DNA of 64,000 nucleotides from Enterobacter huaxiensis (GTDB lineage Bacteria; Pseudomonadota; Gammaproteobacteria; Enterobacterales; Enterobacteriaceae): NCBI RefSeq assembly GCF_003594935.2, contig NZ_CP043342.1, positions 3,348,001 to 3,412,000 of the forward strand, read 5' to 3'. Shown piece by piece: positions 40,165 to 48,538 of this stretch (position 1 is its first letter; each line of letters starts with the position of its first letter). The notes under the pieces were generated by a model. It saw only the letters and a program-made list of their open reading frames with translations, ran no database searches and was not told where the DNA came from. The position numbers and the translations under genes were made by a program.

Positions 40165-40814
40165 ACCCCCTCCTTCTGCGGGATAAAGCGCAGCGTATCG
40201 CCAGGGCGAAGGAGAATCGGTGCATCCTGCCCCGGTTCAAATAACGGCGTGGACGTGTGGCCGATCAGCTGCCAGCCGCCCGGCGACGCGAGCGGATAAA
40301 TGCCGGTCTGTTCGCCGCCAATCGCTACCGTCCCCGCAGGGACGCTCAGGCGCGGTTCGGCGCGGCGCGGGGTATGCAGCTGCGGAGATAATCCCCCCAG
40401 ATACGGAAAGCCCGGCTGGAACCCCAGGAACCAGACGATGTAGTCCACTGAACTGTGCAGTTCAACCACCTGTTTTTGGGTTAATCCGGCATGTTCAGCC
40501 ACCACGCCCAGATCGGGCCCACTCGTTCCGCCATAAACAACCGGGATCTCAATGGTACGGGACGCCGGTTCCAGCGCCTCGCTCTCCTCCCACCAGCGCT
40601 GCAGACGTTCGATGGCGTCCAGCGCCAGCGTGTGCGGATTACGCAGCACCACGGTGACATTGTTCATTCCCGGAATGGCCTCAACCACTTCCGGAATATC
40701 GGCCAGACGCTGCGTCAGCCGCCAGATACGCTTCTGCGTGGCAAGCGTGACGGGCGGCTCCAGCTCCAGCACCACCGCGGTTTCACCCAGAAGATAACAA
40801 CGCGCTCGCTGCAC
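40158..40814 (-). CDS. pxpB: 5-oxoprolinase subunit PxpB
   Basis: PxpB (KipI/AHS1 family) is the third subunit of the ATP-dependent 5-oxoprolinase. The 218 residues have the family motifs [18 protein letters not shown] (about 93-110) and [18 protein letters not shown] (about 128-145), followed by [18 protein letters not shown] (about 167-184). It is 14 bp downstream of ybgI in one run of minus-strand genes. Confidence 0.95.
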
Positions 40815-40828
40815 TTAATTACCTCTCA

Positions 40829-41572
40829 TCAGGCCGGGTTAGGGATATCAATAAATGTCACATCCAGATCGGTATTTTCCGTCAGCCATTCGCTGAGGGC
40901 GCGAATACCGCCGCGCTCGGTGGCATGGTGACCTGCCGCGTAGAAATGCAGCCCCTGCTCGCGGGCCGAGTGAACCGTCTGTTCAGAGACTTCACCCGTA
41001 ATAAACGCATCGACGCCAAAGCGCGCCGCGCTGTCGATAAAGCCCTGGCCGCCACCGGTGCACCAGGCCACACGCTTCACCGTATCCGGTCCGGTATCGC
41101 CGCACCACAGCGGGCGACGCCCCAGACGAGCCTCAATCCACGAGGCTAATTCCAGCCCCGGGACCGGCATCGCCAGCTCGCCCCACGGCACCAGCGGCTC
41201 GATTTCGCCCATCACGGCGATCCCCAGCAGCTGCGCCAGCTGTACGTTATTGCCCAGCTCCGGGTGCGCATCCAAAGGCAGGTGGTAACCGTACAGGTTG
41301 ATATCATTTGCCAGCAGCGTTTTCAGACGATTGCGCTTCATGCCGCGAATAATGGGTGATTCGTTTTTCCAGAAGTAACCGTGATGGACGATGACCGCAT
41401 CCGCTTCCTGACGCACGGCTTCATCCAGCAACGCCTGGCTTGCCGTCACGCCGGTGATAATTTTCTGCACCGTTTCACGCCCTTCGACCTGCAGACCGTT
41501 CGGGCCATAATCGCTAAACGAGGCGGCGTTAAGTTTTTCGTTAATCAGGCTTTCAAGTTCGCTATTTTTCAT
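40829..41572 (-). CDS. ybgI: Nif3-like/GTP cyclohydrolase I type 2 homologue YbgI
   Basis: YbgI is a hexameric, dinuclear-metal protein of the NIF3/DUF34 family with no settled role. The 247 residues start at 41572 (MKNSELESLINEKLN); open frame upstream to 41605 overlaps phrB. Metal ligands are visible in AVIVHHGYFW (about 60-69), HLPLDAHPELGNN (about 96-108) and AGHHATERGG (about 212-221). It lies 10 bp after phrB, where E. coli has dtpD between the two. Confidence 0.93.
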   Translation of the reverse strand: MKNSELESLINEKLNAASFSDYGPNGLQVEGRETVQKIITGVTASQALLDEAVRQEADAVIVHHGYFWKNESPIIRGMKRNRLKTLLANDINLYGYHLPLDAHPELGNNVQLAQLLGIAVMGEIEPLVPWGELAMPVPGLELASWIEARLGRRPLWCGDTGPDTVKRVAWCTGGGQGFIDSAARFGVDAFITGEVSEQTVHSAREQGLHFYAAGHHATERGGIRALSEWLTENTDLDVTFIDIPNPA

Positions 41573-41582
41573 CATCACTCTC

Positions 41583-42995
41583 TTATGCTTTACGGGCGGC
41601 TTCATACGCCGCCAGCGTGGCGACGCGCGCCTGTTTGTGGTCGACTACCGGGCGAGGGTAATCGAGCGTCATGCCCTGTTTGTCGGCCCAGGCCCACGGG
41701 TCGTGGATCGCTTTGGCGGGAACATGCTTAAGTTCTGGCACCCAGCGGCGGATGAACTCGCCGTCAGCGTCAAATCGCTCTCCCTGGGTGGTCGGATTAA
41801 AAATCCGGAAATAGGGAGCGGCATCGGTTCCGGTAGAAGCGGCCCACTGCCAGCCGCCGTTATTCGCCGCAAGATCGCCATCGATCAGCTGAGAAATAAA
41901 ATAGCGCTCCCCGGCGCGCCAGTCGATAAGCAGATCTTTCACCAGAAAGCTGGCGGCGATCATCCGCAGGCGGTTATGCATCCATCCGGTTTCGTTAAGC
42001 TGGCGCATGGCGGCATCCACGATCGGGTAGCCCGTTTGCCCGGTTTGCCAGGCGTTAAGCTGCTCATCATTCGTTTGCCACTTTACCTTTTCAGTCCAGC
42101 GGATGAAGGGACGATGTTTACATAAATCAGGGTGATACGTCATCAGATGGCGGTAGAACTCGCGCCAGATAAGCTCATTCAGCCAGACAGAACCTGCGCC
42201 ACCGTCCAGCGCCTGCGGCTGCTCCGCCAGCAGACGGTGCAGACACTGGCGCGGTGAGAGCACGCCCAGCGCTAAACAGGCCGATAAACGGCTCGTGCCT
42301 TCAGTCGCAGGGAAATCACGACGCGCTTCGTAGTCAGCGGCTCCCTGCCTGCAGAAGTGGCGCAGCTGAGCGATCGCCGCCTTTTCACTGGCGGGAAATA
42401 ACGTTTCATCAAACGGCTGCTGCGGGTAATCAAAATTCAGCTCCGGCAAATCGGCTATTGCCTCACCCCTGACGGCGGGTGCGGCAACGCACTCCGGCAG
42501 CGCCTCTTTCAGGCGTTTAATGAAGGCATTTTTAAACGGCGTAAAAACTTTATACATCTCGTGGCTGCCGGTCATTACGCTGCCCGGCGCCAGCATCACG
42601 CTATCGTCAAACCCTTCGCAAACTACATCCTCAAGCATCTTATCCAGCTGACGATCGCGCTGCTGCTCGTTGAATTCATACTGGTAGTTGTAGAAAAGAT
42701 GCGTGACGTCGTGCTCCCGACACGTCTCCTGCACCGTCTGCAGCTGCGCGGCAAAATCCCGCACCTCTTTGTAGATCAGCGGTATGCCCTTTTCGGCGAG
42801 CGTTTGCTGCAAATCATTCAGGTGCGAGAGGAGATAAGCCGCCTGCCGTGGCGCCATATCATGCTGCTGCCACTGCTCAGGCGTGGCGATAAACAGGGCC
42901 AGCACATTAGCGTTTTTGGCGCGGCAGGCGGCCGCAAGGGCGATGTTGTCTTGAATGCGTAAATCCGCACGAAACCAAACCAGATGGGTGGGCAT
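41583..42995 (-). CDS. phrB: Deoxyribodipyrimidine photolyase PhrB
   Basis: PhrB repairs cyclobutane pyrimidine dimers with blue light using FAD and a methenyltetrahydrofolate antenna. The 470 residues have the N-terminal antenna domain (about 1-130, THLVWFRADLRIQDN) and a helical FAD domain with LNELIWREFYRHLMTY (about 267-282), MHNRLRMIAASFLVKDLLIDW and GWQWAASTGTDAAPYFRIFN (about 376-395). The electron-transfer tryptophans fall in these blocks. ybgA, its partner gene in E. coli, is absent upstream. Confidence 0.97.
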   Translation of the reverse strand: MPTHLVWFRADLRIQDNIALAAACRAKNANVLALFIATPEQWQQHDMAPRQAAYLLSHLNDLQQTLAEKGIPLIYKEVRDFAAQLQTVQETCREHDVTHLFYNYQYEFNEQQRDRQLDKMLEDVVCEGFDDSVMLAPGSVMTGSHEMYKVFTPFKNAFIKRLKEALPECVAAPAVRGEAIADLPELNFDYPQQPFDETLFPASEKAAIAQLRHFCRQGAADYEARRDFPATEGTSRLSACLALGVLSPRQCLHRLLAEQPQALDGGAGSVWLNELIWREFYRHLMTYHPDLCKHRPFIRWTEKVKWQTNDEQLNAWQTGQTGYPIVDAAMRQLNETGWMHNRLRMIAASFLVKDLLIDWRAGERYFISQLIDGDLAANNGGWQWAASTGTDAAPYFRIFNPTTQGERFDADGEFIRRWVPELKHVPAKAIHDPWAWADKQGMTLDYPRPVVDHKQARVATLAAYEAARKA

Positions 42996-43093
42996 AAAAC
43001 TCCAGGCAATTGTCCATTATGTCCGTAAGGGCATGCCGCTAAAGGAAAAAGGCACGCTTTTAAATGTACTTTGCCATGAAGTGTAGACGCGAT

Positions 43094-43125
43094 GAAATAA
43101 AAAAGGCCGCCCGAGGCGGCCTTAA
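43094..43125 (-). terminator. Terminator of the small 43.2-kb transcript
   Basis: AAGGCCGCC and GGCGGCCTT pair around loop CGA, and on the minus strand the hairpin is followed by TTTTTTATT. It lies 8 bp after the stop codon of the 35-residue ORF and ends that transcript cleanly. Confidence 0.88.
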
Positions 43126-43127
43126 CG

Positions 43128-43235
43128 CTACTTGTCCTGCGCTGTCATGGCAAAAGCAACGAACACATTCGGTTCATCGCTCTTTACAACGAGTACGCTG
43201 GCGACAATGAACGCGATGCAAAAATAGCGTTTCAT
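43128..43235 (-). CDS. Putative small hydrophobic type I toxin-like protein
   Basis: This 35-residue ORF is a candidate toxin. It begins MKRYFCIAFIVASVLVVKSD: two basic residues, then a hydrophobic core (residues 4-17) like a signal peptide or single membrane span, and ends in a short polar tail (FAMTAQDK). AGGGA lies 7 bp before the ATG, and a strong terminator follows 2-3 bp after the stop. I do not recognise the protein. It could be a TimP- or Hok-like inner-membrane toxin controlled by the antisense RNA at 43489-43575, or another small regulatory protein. Transcription unit architecture is seen; toxicity is inferred. Confidence 0.6.
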   Translation of the reverse strand: MKRYFCIAFIVASVLVVKSDEPNVFVAFAMTAQDK

Positions 43236-43377
43236 TATGCGGTCCCTGCTGCTAACCGCTCCACCGTTCACCACCGGTGATAAGTCGGTGGACACAAGCT
43301 CTGACGAGAGCCTGACTTACGGTTGTGGTAACACCTCTCCCGGGACCGGTGCCCATGTGCGAGATGGCGGAAAGGGA
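43236..43377 (-). promoter_or_regulatory. Structured leader of the 35-residue ORF
   Basis: About 140 nt of untranslated RNA precede the ORF. A stem pairs TCCACCG (minus 43292-43286) with CGGTGGA (43266-43260) and encloses TCACC-GGT-GGTGA. A second hairpin, GCTCT-CGTC-AGAGC, lies at 43311-43298. GTCCC near the 5' end can pair with GGGAC in the Shine-Dalgarno, so a full-length transcript may be poorly translated. The 17 nt at 43299-43315 are the predicted antitoxin target. Confidence 0.5.
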
Positions 43378-43383
43378 CGCCGC

Positions 43384-43412
43384 ATAATAGTTGGCCCGGG
43401 CGTAAAACGTAA
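43384..43412 (-). promoter_or_regulatory. Possible promoter of the small ORF transcript
   Basis: On the minus strand TATTAT (43384-43389) lies 17 bp after TTACGT (43407-43412). The -10 box is good and the -35 box weak, so an activator may be needed. Predicted start near 43377. Confidence 0.45.
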
Positions 43413-43455
43413 TCCACTGAAAGGATGTTTAAGAATATATTTAGGGAGTTGCAGT

Positions 43456-43483
43456 TTGATTACTCAAGGACCCGATATATGCT
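43456..43483 (+). promoter_or_regulatory. Possible promoter of the antisense RNA
   Basis: TTGATT (43456-43461) and TATGCT (43478-43483) are spaced 16 bp and predict a start near 43490, exactly at the 17-nt segment complementary to the divergent mRNA leader. Prediction by inspection. Confidence 0.45.
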
Positions 43484-43488
43484 TGTAA

Positions 43489-43575
43489 GCCTCTGACGAG
43501 GGCTTGAAGTTCACCCAACGGACCGCGAATCCCGAGGGACAAAAAAACCGCCACATTGCTGATGGCGGTTTTTTT
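43489..43575 (+). ncRNA. Putative antisense antitoxin RNA, about 87 nt
   Basis: Plus-strand RNA predicted from promoter to terminator. Its 5' end is CTCTGACGAGGGCTTGA (43491-43507). The plus strand at 43299-43315 reads CTCTGACGAGAGCCTGA, so the RNA can pair over 17 consecutive positions (15 Watson-Crick, 2 G-U) with the minus-strand mRNA leader, 64-80 nt before the ORF start. The middle GTTCACC is also complementary to GGTGAAC in the leader. It ends in a 13-bp terminator stem. No expression evidence is available. Confidence 0.45.
43541..43575. terminator. Bidirectional terminator downstream of ybfA
   Basis: AAAAAAACCGCCA (43541-43553) and TGGCGGTTTTTTT (43563-43575) are a perfect 13-bp inverted repeat around a 9-nt loop, with T-runs in both directions. 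It ends ybfA on the minus strand and, on the plus strand, the predicted antisense RNA. Confidence 0.92.
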
Positions 43576-43598
43576 ATTGCTGTGTGTAATCTTTCTTT

Positions 43599-43805
43599 TT
43601 AGTAGAAATCGCAGGTCGCTTTCTCGGCCTGATCCATCCACACCGGTTTCTCGCTGGTTTTCGCCCAGACGCGGTGCAGATAGCTGTAAAAACGTGCACG
43701 ATCTTTCCAGAAAAGCATTACCGGCAGTGCCAGCACGCCAGCCACTACGGCGAAGGTGCGGCGCATGAAAACGATATGAGCCGGAAACTCTTTATAAAGA
43801 TCCAT
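43599..43805 (-). CDS. ybfA: YbfA family membrane protein
   Basis: YbfA is a 68-residue protein of unknown function that sits upstream of, and divergent from, kdp in enterobacteria. One hydrophobic stretch (about residues 14-31, [19 protein letters not shown]) is likely a membrane span; the rest is polar with [20 protein letters not shown]. Length and sequence match E. coli YbfA closely. A strong terminator follows. Confidence 0.92.
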   Translation of the reverse strand: MDLYKEFPAHIVFMRRTFAVVAGVLALPVMLFWKDRARFYSYLHRVWAKTSEKPVWMDQAEKATCDFY

Positions 43806-44114
43806 AATTTTCTCCCCTATAGTTGGCCGGAAACGTCATCCGGAAAATTCAAAATCTGTGACCTGGCTAAAATAATATCGCTTTGTTTGTAATTTTACTA
43901 CTCATCCGACCACTTATTTTCATCCATTTAGTGAATATTTACATTCCCGCCGTAATTAAGTTACAAGAAAGTTAACAGTTTACTTATCAATAGTTAAATT
44001 GTGGGCTTAGCCATTTTTATACTTTTTTTACACCCCACCGCCTGATTTTTGCGAAATCTTTGCGCCGTAAATCCTACCGTTAGCACAAATACAAATGTCA
44101 CCCGGAGGTGGATT
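43806..44114. other. ybfA-kdpF divergent regulatory region
   Basis: Just over 300 bp with low GC. It contains the KdpE-type T-rich site (44013-44036) and the kdp promoter near 44048-44085 (TTGCGA as -35). On the ybfA side AGGGGAGAAAATT provides a Shine-Dalgarno. No gene is visible. Confidence 0.65.
44013..44036 (+). promoter_or_regulatory. KdpE-binding site
   Basis: The 24-bp segment contains TTTTTATACTTTTTTTACA followed by CCCC. It is nearly identical to the KdpE site upstream of E. coli kdpFABC. It lies just before a TTGCGA -35 box, as expected for KdpE-P activation under potassium limitation or osmotic stress. Confidence 0.8.
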
Positions 44115-44204
44115 GTGAGTGCAGGTCTGATTACCGGCATCGTGCTGGTGTTCCTGTTGCTGGGTTATCTGGTTTATGCCCTGATTAATGCGGAGGCATT
44201 CTGA
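44115..44204 (+). CDS. kdpF: Potassium-transporting ATPase small subunit KdpF
   Basis: KdpF is a 29-residue single-span peptide that stabilises the KdpABC complex. The ORF starts with GTG at 44115 after GGAGGTG and reads [20 protein letters not shown], ending INAEAF as in E. coli. Its stop codon overlaps the kdpA ATG by one base (TGATG), so the two are coupled. Confidence 0.95.
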   Translation: MSAGLITGIVLVFLLLGYLVYALINAEAF

Positions 44205-45883
44205 TGGCTGCTCAGGCGTTTTTGCTTATTGCCAGCTTTTTACTGGTACTGTTCGTGCTGGCAAGGCCCTTGGGCGCCGGGCTGGCGCGAATGATTAACA
44301 ACGTGGCGCTGCCCGGTACGGCAAGTGTTGAAAAAGGGATCTGGCGCATTCTGGGAACCCGCGATTCGGAGATGAACTGGCGTCAGTATCTGATGGCGAT
44401 TCTGCTGCTGAACATCGTTGGCCTGTTTGCCCTCTTTGCCATGCTGATGCTTCAGGACCGTCTGCCGTTCAACCCACAGCAGCTGCCGGGCCTGTCCTGG
44501 CACCTGGCGCTGAACACGGCCGTGAGCTTCGTCAGCAATACTAACTGGCAGTCTTACGCTGGCGAAACCACGCTCAGCTATTTCAGCCAGATGGCCGGGT
44601 TAACCGTGCAGAACTTCCTCTCTGCGGCGAGCGGTATTGCAGTGATCTTCGCCCTGACCCGCGCGTTTGCCCGTCAGAACGTCAGCACGCTCGGCAATGC
44701 CTGGGTCGATTTAACGCGCATTACCTTGTGGATCCTGCTCCCCCTTTCGCTGCTTATTGCGCTGTTCTTTATCCAGCAGGGCACGTTGCAAAACCTGCTG
44801 CCCTATGCGCCTTACACCTCGCTTGAAGGGGCGAAACAGCTCCTGCCGATGGGGCCCGTGGCCTCGCAGGAAGCTATCAAGATGCTCGGGACTAACGGCG
44901 GCGGGTTCTTTAACGCGAACTCTTCCCACCCGTTTGAAAACCCAACGGCGTTAACCAATTTCGTACAAATGCTGGCGATCTTCCTGATCCCTACCGCGCT
45001 CTGCTTTGCCTTTGGCGACGTGGTTAACGATCGCCGCCAGGGCCGCACCCTGCTGTGGGCAATGTCGATTATCTTCGTGGTCTGCGTGGCGCTGGTGATG
45101 TGGGCCGAATGGAACGGCAACGGCCACTTCATGCAGCTTGGGGCTGACAGCAGCATCAATATGGAAGGCAAAGAGAGCCGCTTCGGCATTCTTGCCAGCA
45201 GCCTGTATGCGGTGGTGACAACGGCAGCCTCCTGCGGGGCGGTGAACGCCATGCACGACTCCTTTACGGCGCTCGGCGGCATGATCCCGATGTGGCTGAT
45301 GCAGATTGGCGAAGTGGTGTTTGGCGGCGTCGGCTCGGGCCTGTACGGCATGCTGCTGTTCGTGCTGCTGGCCGTGTTTATCGCCGGGCTGATGATTGGC
45401 CGCACGCCTGAGTATCTCGGCAAAAAAATCGACGTACGTGAGATGAAATTAACCGCACTGGCGATTCTGGTCACGCCTGCCCTCGTGCTGCTCGGCACCG
45501 CGCTGGCGCTGATGACCGAGGCCGGACGCGGCGGCATCTTTAACCCCGGCATCCACGGCTTTAGCGAAGTGCTTTACGCCGTCTCTTCCGCCGCCAACAA
45601 CAACGGCAGCGCGTTCGCGGGCTTAAGCGCCAACTCGCCTTTCTGGAACTGTCTGCTGGCGTTCTGCATGTTCGTGGGTCGTTTCGGCGTAATCATTCCG
45701 GTTATGGCTATCGCTGGCTCTCTGGTGAGTAAAAAAATTCAACCTACTACCACCGGTACCTTGCCAACACACGGCGCGCTGTTCACCGGGCTGTTGATCG
45801 GGACCGTGCTGCTGGTCGGCGCCCTGACCTTTATCCCCGCCCTCGCGCTAGGCCCGGTCGCGGAAACCCTCTCTTTACGCTGA
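44204..45883 (+). CDS. kdpA: Potassium-transporting ATPase subunit KdpA
   Basis: KdpA is the potassium-selective channel-like subunit of the high-affinity Kdp pump. The 559 residues form ten membrane helices with four selectivity-filter loops, visible as [11 protein letters not shown] (about 110-120), [16 protein letters not shown] (about 229-244), [15 protein letters not shown] (about 343-357) and [15 protein letters not shown] (about 464-478). The gene precedes kdpB by 18 bp. Confidence 0.98.
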   Translation: MAAQAFLLIASFLLVLFVLARPLGAGLARMINNVALPGTASVEKGIWRILGTRDSEMNWRQYLMAILLLNIVGLFALFAMLMLQDRLPFNPQQLPGLSWHLALNTAVSFVSNTNWQSYAGETTLSYFSQMAGLTVQNFLSAASGIAVIFALTRAFARQNVSTLGNAWVDLTRITLWILLPLSLLIALFFIQQGTLQNLLPYAPYTSLEGAKQLLPMGPVASQEAIKMLGTNGGGFFNANSSHPFENPTALTNFVQMLAIFLIPTALCFAFGDVVNDRRQGRTLLWAMSIIFVVCVALVMWAEWNGNGHFMQLGADSSINMEGKESRFGILASSLYAVVTTAASCGAVNAMHDSFTALGGMIPMWLMQIGEVVFGGVGSGLYGMLLFVLLAVFIAGLMIGRTPEYLGKKIDVREMKLTALAILVTPALVLLGTALALMTEAGRGGIFNPGIHGFSEVLYAVSSAANNNGSAFAGLSANSPFWNCLLAFCMFVGRFGVIIPVMAIAGSLVSKKIQPTTTGTLPTHGALFTGLLIGTVLLVGALTFIPALALGPVAETLSLR

Positions 45884-45901
45884 TTTTGCGGAGAATTTGT
45901 C

Positions 45902-47950
45902 ATGAGTCGTAAACAACTGGCCCTGCTCGAACCGTCGTTAGTTCGTCAGGCCCTCATGGATGCGGTGAAAAAGTTAAGCCCGCGCGTTCAGTGGCATAAC
46001 CCGGTAATGTTTATCGTCTGGATTGGGAGCGTGCTCACCACCGTACTGGCAATTGCCATGGGGACAGGTCACCTTTCCGGAAATACAATGTTTACCGCGG
46101 CCATCAGCCTTTGGCTGTGGTTTACCGTGCTGTTCGCCAACTTCGCCGAAGCCCTGGCGGAAGGCCGGAGTAAAGCTCAGGCCAACAGCCTGAAAGGGGT
46201 AAAAAAGACCGCATTTGCCCGCAAGCTGCGTGAGCCAAAATACGGCGCGCAGATGGACCACGTTCCGGCAGACGAGCTGCGTAAAGGCGACGTGGTGCTG
46301 GTCGAAGCCGGTGACATTATCCCGTGCGACGGGGAAGTGATTGAGGGCGGCGCATCGGTAGACGAAAGCGCCATCACCGGGGAATCCGCGCCGGTGATTC
46401 GTGAATCCGGCGGCGATTTTGCCTCCGTGACGGGCGGGACGCGTATTCTCTCCGACTGGCTGGTGATTCAGTGCAGCGTCAACCCGGGCGAAACCTTCCT
46501 TGACCGGATGATCGCCATGGTGGAAGGCGCACAGCGTCGTAAAACGCCGAACGAAATTGCCCTGACCATTTTACTGGTCGCCCTGACCATCGTCTTTCTG
46601 CTGGCAACCGCCACCCTGTGGCCGTTCTCGGCCTACGGCGGTACGGCAGTCAGTACCACCGTACTGGTTGCCCTGCTGGTGTGCCTGATCCCCACCACCA
46701 TCGGTGGCCTGCTGTCCGCCATCGGCGTAGCCGGGATGAGCCGTATGCTGGGCGCGAACGTCATCGCCACCAGCGGACGCGCCGTTGAGGCCGCCGGAGA
46801 CGTCGACGTGCTGCTGCTGGATAAAACCGGGACCATCACGCTGGGCAACCGTCAGGCCTCTGACTTCTTACCTGCACCGGGCGTGGATGAAAAAACGCTG
46901 GCAGACGCGGCGCAGCTCTCCTCTCTGGCCGATGAAACCCCGGAAGGCCGCAGCATCGTGATTCTGGCTAAACAGCGATTTAACCTCCGCCAGCGCGACG
47001 TGCAGAGCCTGCACGCTACCTTTGTTCCATTCACCGCCCAGACCCGCATGAGCGGAATTAACATTCAGGACCGGATGATCCGCAAAGGCTCCGTGGACGC
47101 TATTCGCCGTCATATCGAGGCTAACAGCGGCCATTTCCCGCCCGAGGTGGACAAGCTGGTTGAAAGCGTCGCGCGTCAGGGGGCAACCCCGCTGGTCGTG
47201 GCGGAAGGTTCAAACGTGCTGGGCGTGATTGCGCTGAAGGATATCGTTAAAGGCGGCATCAAAGAGCGCTTTGCGCAGCTGCGCAAAATGGGGATCAAAA
47301 CGGTGATGATCACCGGAGATAACCGTCTGACCGCCGCCGCTATTGCCGCCGAGGCGGGCGTGGACGATTTTCTCGCCGAGGCAACGCCGGAAGCCAAGCT
47401 TGCATTGATTCGCCAGTATCAGGCAGAAGGCCGCCTGGTCGCGATGACCGGCGACGGCACCAACGATGCCCCCGCCCTGGCGCAGGCCGACGTGGCGGTG
47501 GCGATGAACTCCGGCACGCAGGCGGCTAAAGAGGCGGGCAACATGGTTGACCTCGACTCTAACCCGACCAAGCTGATTGAAGTGGTGCACATCGGCAAAC
47601 AGATGCTGATGACGCGCGGTTCGCTGACCACGTTCAGCATTGCAAACGACGTGGCGAAGTATTTCGCCATCATCCCGGCGGCGTTTGCCGCCACCTATCC
47701 GCAGCTGAACGCGCTGAATGTGATGCATCTGCACTCTCCGTCATCGGCCATTCTTAGCGCGGTGATCTTTAACGCCCTGATTATCGTCTTCCTCATCCCG
47801 CTGGCGCTGAAAGGGGTGAGCTATAAGCCGCTGACCGCCGCGGCCATGCTGCGCCGCAACCTGTGGATTTATGGCCTTGGCGGGCTGGTTGTTCCCTTCA
47901 TTGGGATCAAGGTTATCGACGTGCTGTTGACCCTCTTCGGGCTGGTTTAA
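45902..47950 (+). CDS. kdpB: Potassium-transporting P-type ATPase subunit KdpB
   Basis: KdpB hydrolyses ATP and drives K+ through KdpA. The 682 residues contain the actuator loop [18 protein letters not shown] (about 158-175; the Ser in TGES is phosphorylated for inhibition in E. coli), the phosphorylation motif [13 protein letters not shown] (Asp307), the nucleotide-binding domain, and [19 protein letters not shown] (about 512-530). About seven membrane helices are visible. Confidence 0.98.
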   Translation: MSRKQLALLEPSLVRQALMDAVKKLSPRVQWHNPVMFIVWIGSVLTTVLAIAMGTGHLSGNTMFTAAISLWLWFTVLFANFAEALAEGRSKAQANSLKGVKKTAFARKLREPKYGAQMDHVPADELRKGDVVLVEAGDIIPCDGEVIEGGASVDESAITGESAPVIRESGGDFASVTGGTRILSDWLVIQCSVNPGETFLDRMIAMVEGAQRRKTPNEIALTILLVALTIVFLLATATLWPFSAYGGTAVSTTVLVALLVCLIPTTIGGLLSAIGVAGMSRMLGANVIATSGRAVEAAGDVDVLLLDKTGTITLGNRQASDFLPAPGVDEKTLADAAQLSSLADETPEGRSIVILAKQRFNLRQRDVQSLHATFVPFTAQTRMSGINIQDRMIRKGSVDAIRRHIEANSGHFPPEVDKLVESVARQGATPLVVAEGSNVLGVIALKDIVKGGIKERFAQLRKMGIKTVMITGDNRLTAAAIAAEAGVDDFLAEATPEAKLALIRQYQAEGRLVAMTGDGTNDAPALAQADVAVAMNSGTQAAKEAGNMVDLDSNPTKLIEVVHIGKQMLMTRGSLTTFSIANDVAKYFAIIPAAFAATYPQLNALNVMHLHSPSSAILSAVIFNALIIVFLIPLALKGVSYKPLTAAAMLRRNLWIYGLGGLVVPFIGIKVIDVLLTLFGLV

Positions 47951-47962
47951 AAGGTGAATCAA

Positions 47963-48538
47963 ATGACGATGTTACGCCCCGCTATACTTCTGTTTATTCT
48001 GATGTCGCTGATAACCGGCGGGCTTTACCCGCTGGTGACGACGGCGCTCGGCCAGTGGTGGTTCCAGGACCAGGCCAACGGCTCGCTGATAATCCAGAAC
48101 GGCGAGAGCCGGGGCTCGCGCCTGATTGGGCAGAACTTTACGGACGCACGCTACTTCCAGGGGCGCCCTTCCGCCACCGCGGAAAGCCCGTATAATCCGA
48201 TGGCATCAGGCGGCAGCAACCTGGCGGGCAGCAACCCGGAGCTGGATAAAGCCGTTGCGGAACGCGTTGCCGCCCTGCGCGCCGCCAACCCGCAGGCCAG
48301 CCGCGAAGTGCCTGTTGAGCTGGTCACCGCCTCGGCAAGCGGGCTGGACTATAGCCTGACGCCGGAAGCCGTGGCATGGCAAATCCCGCGCGTGGCCGCT
48401 GCCCGCCAGCTGACGCTCGAACAGGTCAGCCAGCTGGTGGCAGAACACACGCAAAAGCCGCTGGTCAGCTTCATCGGCATGCCGGTAGTGAACATTGTTG
48501 AGCTGAATCTGGCGCTGGACGCGCTAAGGAAAAACTAA
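47963..48538 (+). CDS. kdpC: Potassium-transporting ATPase subunit KdpC
   Basis: KdpC is a single-span subunit with a periplasmic domain needed for Kdp complex assembly. The 191 residues start at 47963; an in-frame GTG at 47954 overlaps the AAAGGTG that looks like the Shine-Dalgarno. One N-terminal helix (about 6-27) precedes [19 protein letters not shown] (about 56-74) and [15 protein letters not shown] at the end. The stop directly precedes the kdpD ATG. Confidence 0.96.
   Translation: MTMLRPAILLFILMSLITGGLYPLVTTALGQWWFQDQANGSLIIQNGESRGSRLIGQNFTDARYFQGRPSATAESPYNPMASGGSNLAGSNPELDKAVAERVAALRAANPQASREVPVELVTASASGLDYSLTPEAVAWQIPRVAAARQLTLEQVSQLVAEHTQKPLVSFIGMPVVNIVELNLALDALRKN

Noticed and set aside
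43236-43377. Known riboswitch upstream of the small ORF
   Set aside because: I compared by eye with yybP-ykoY, TPP, FMN, cobalamin, fluoride, Moco and guanidine consensus elements and saw no match; an antisense-regulated leader explains it better.
44048-44085. Exact kdp -10 box
   Set aside because: Several weak hexamers are possible after TTGCGA; none is clearly better, so only the KdpE site and approximate promoter are reported.
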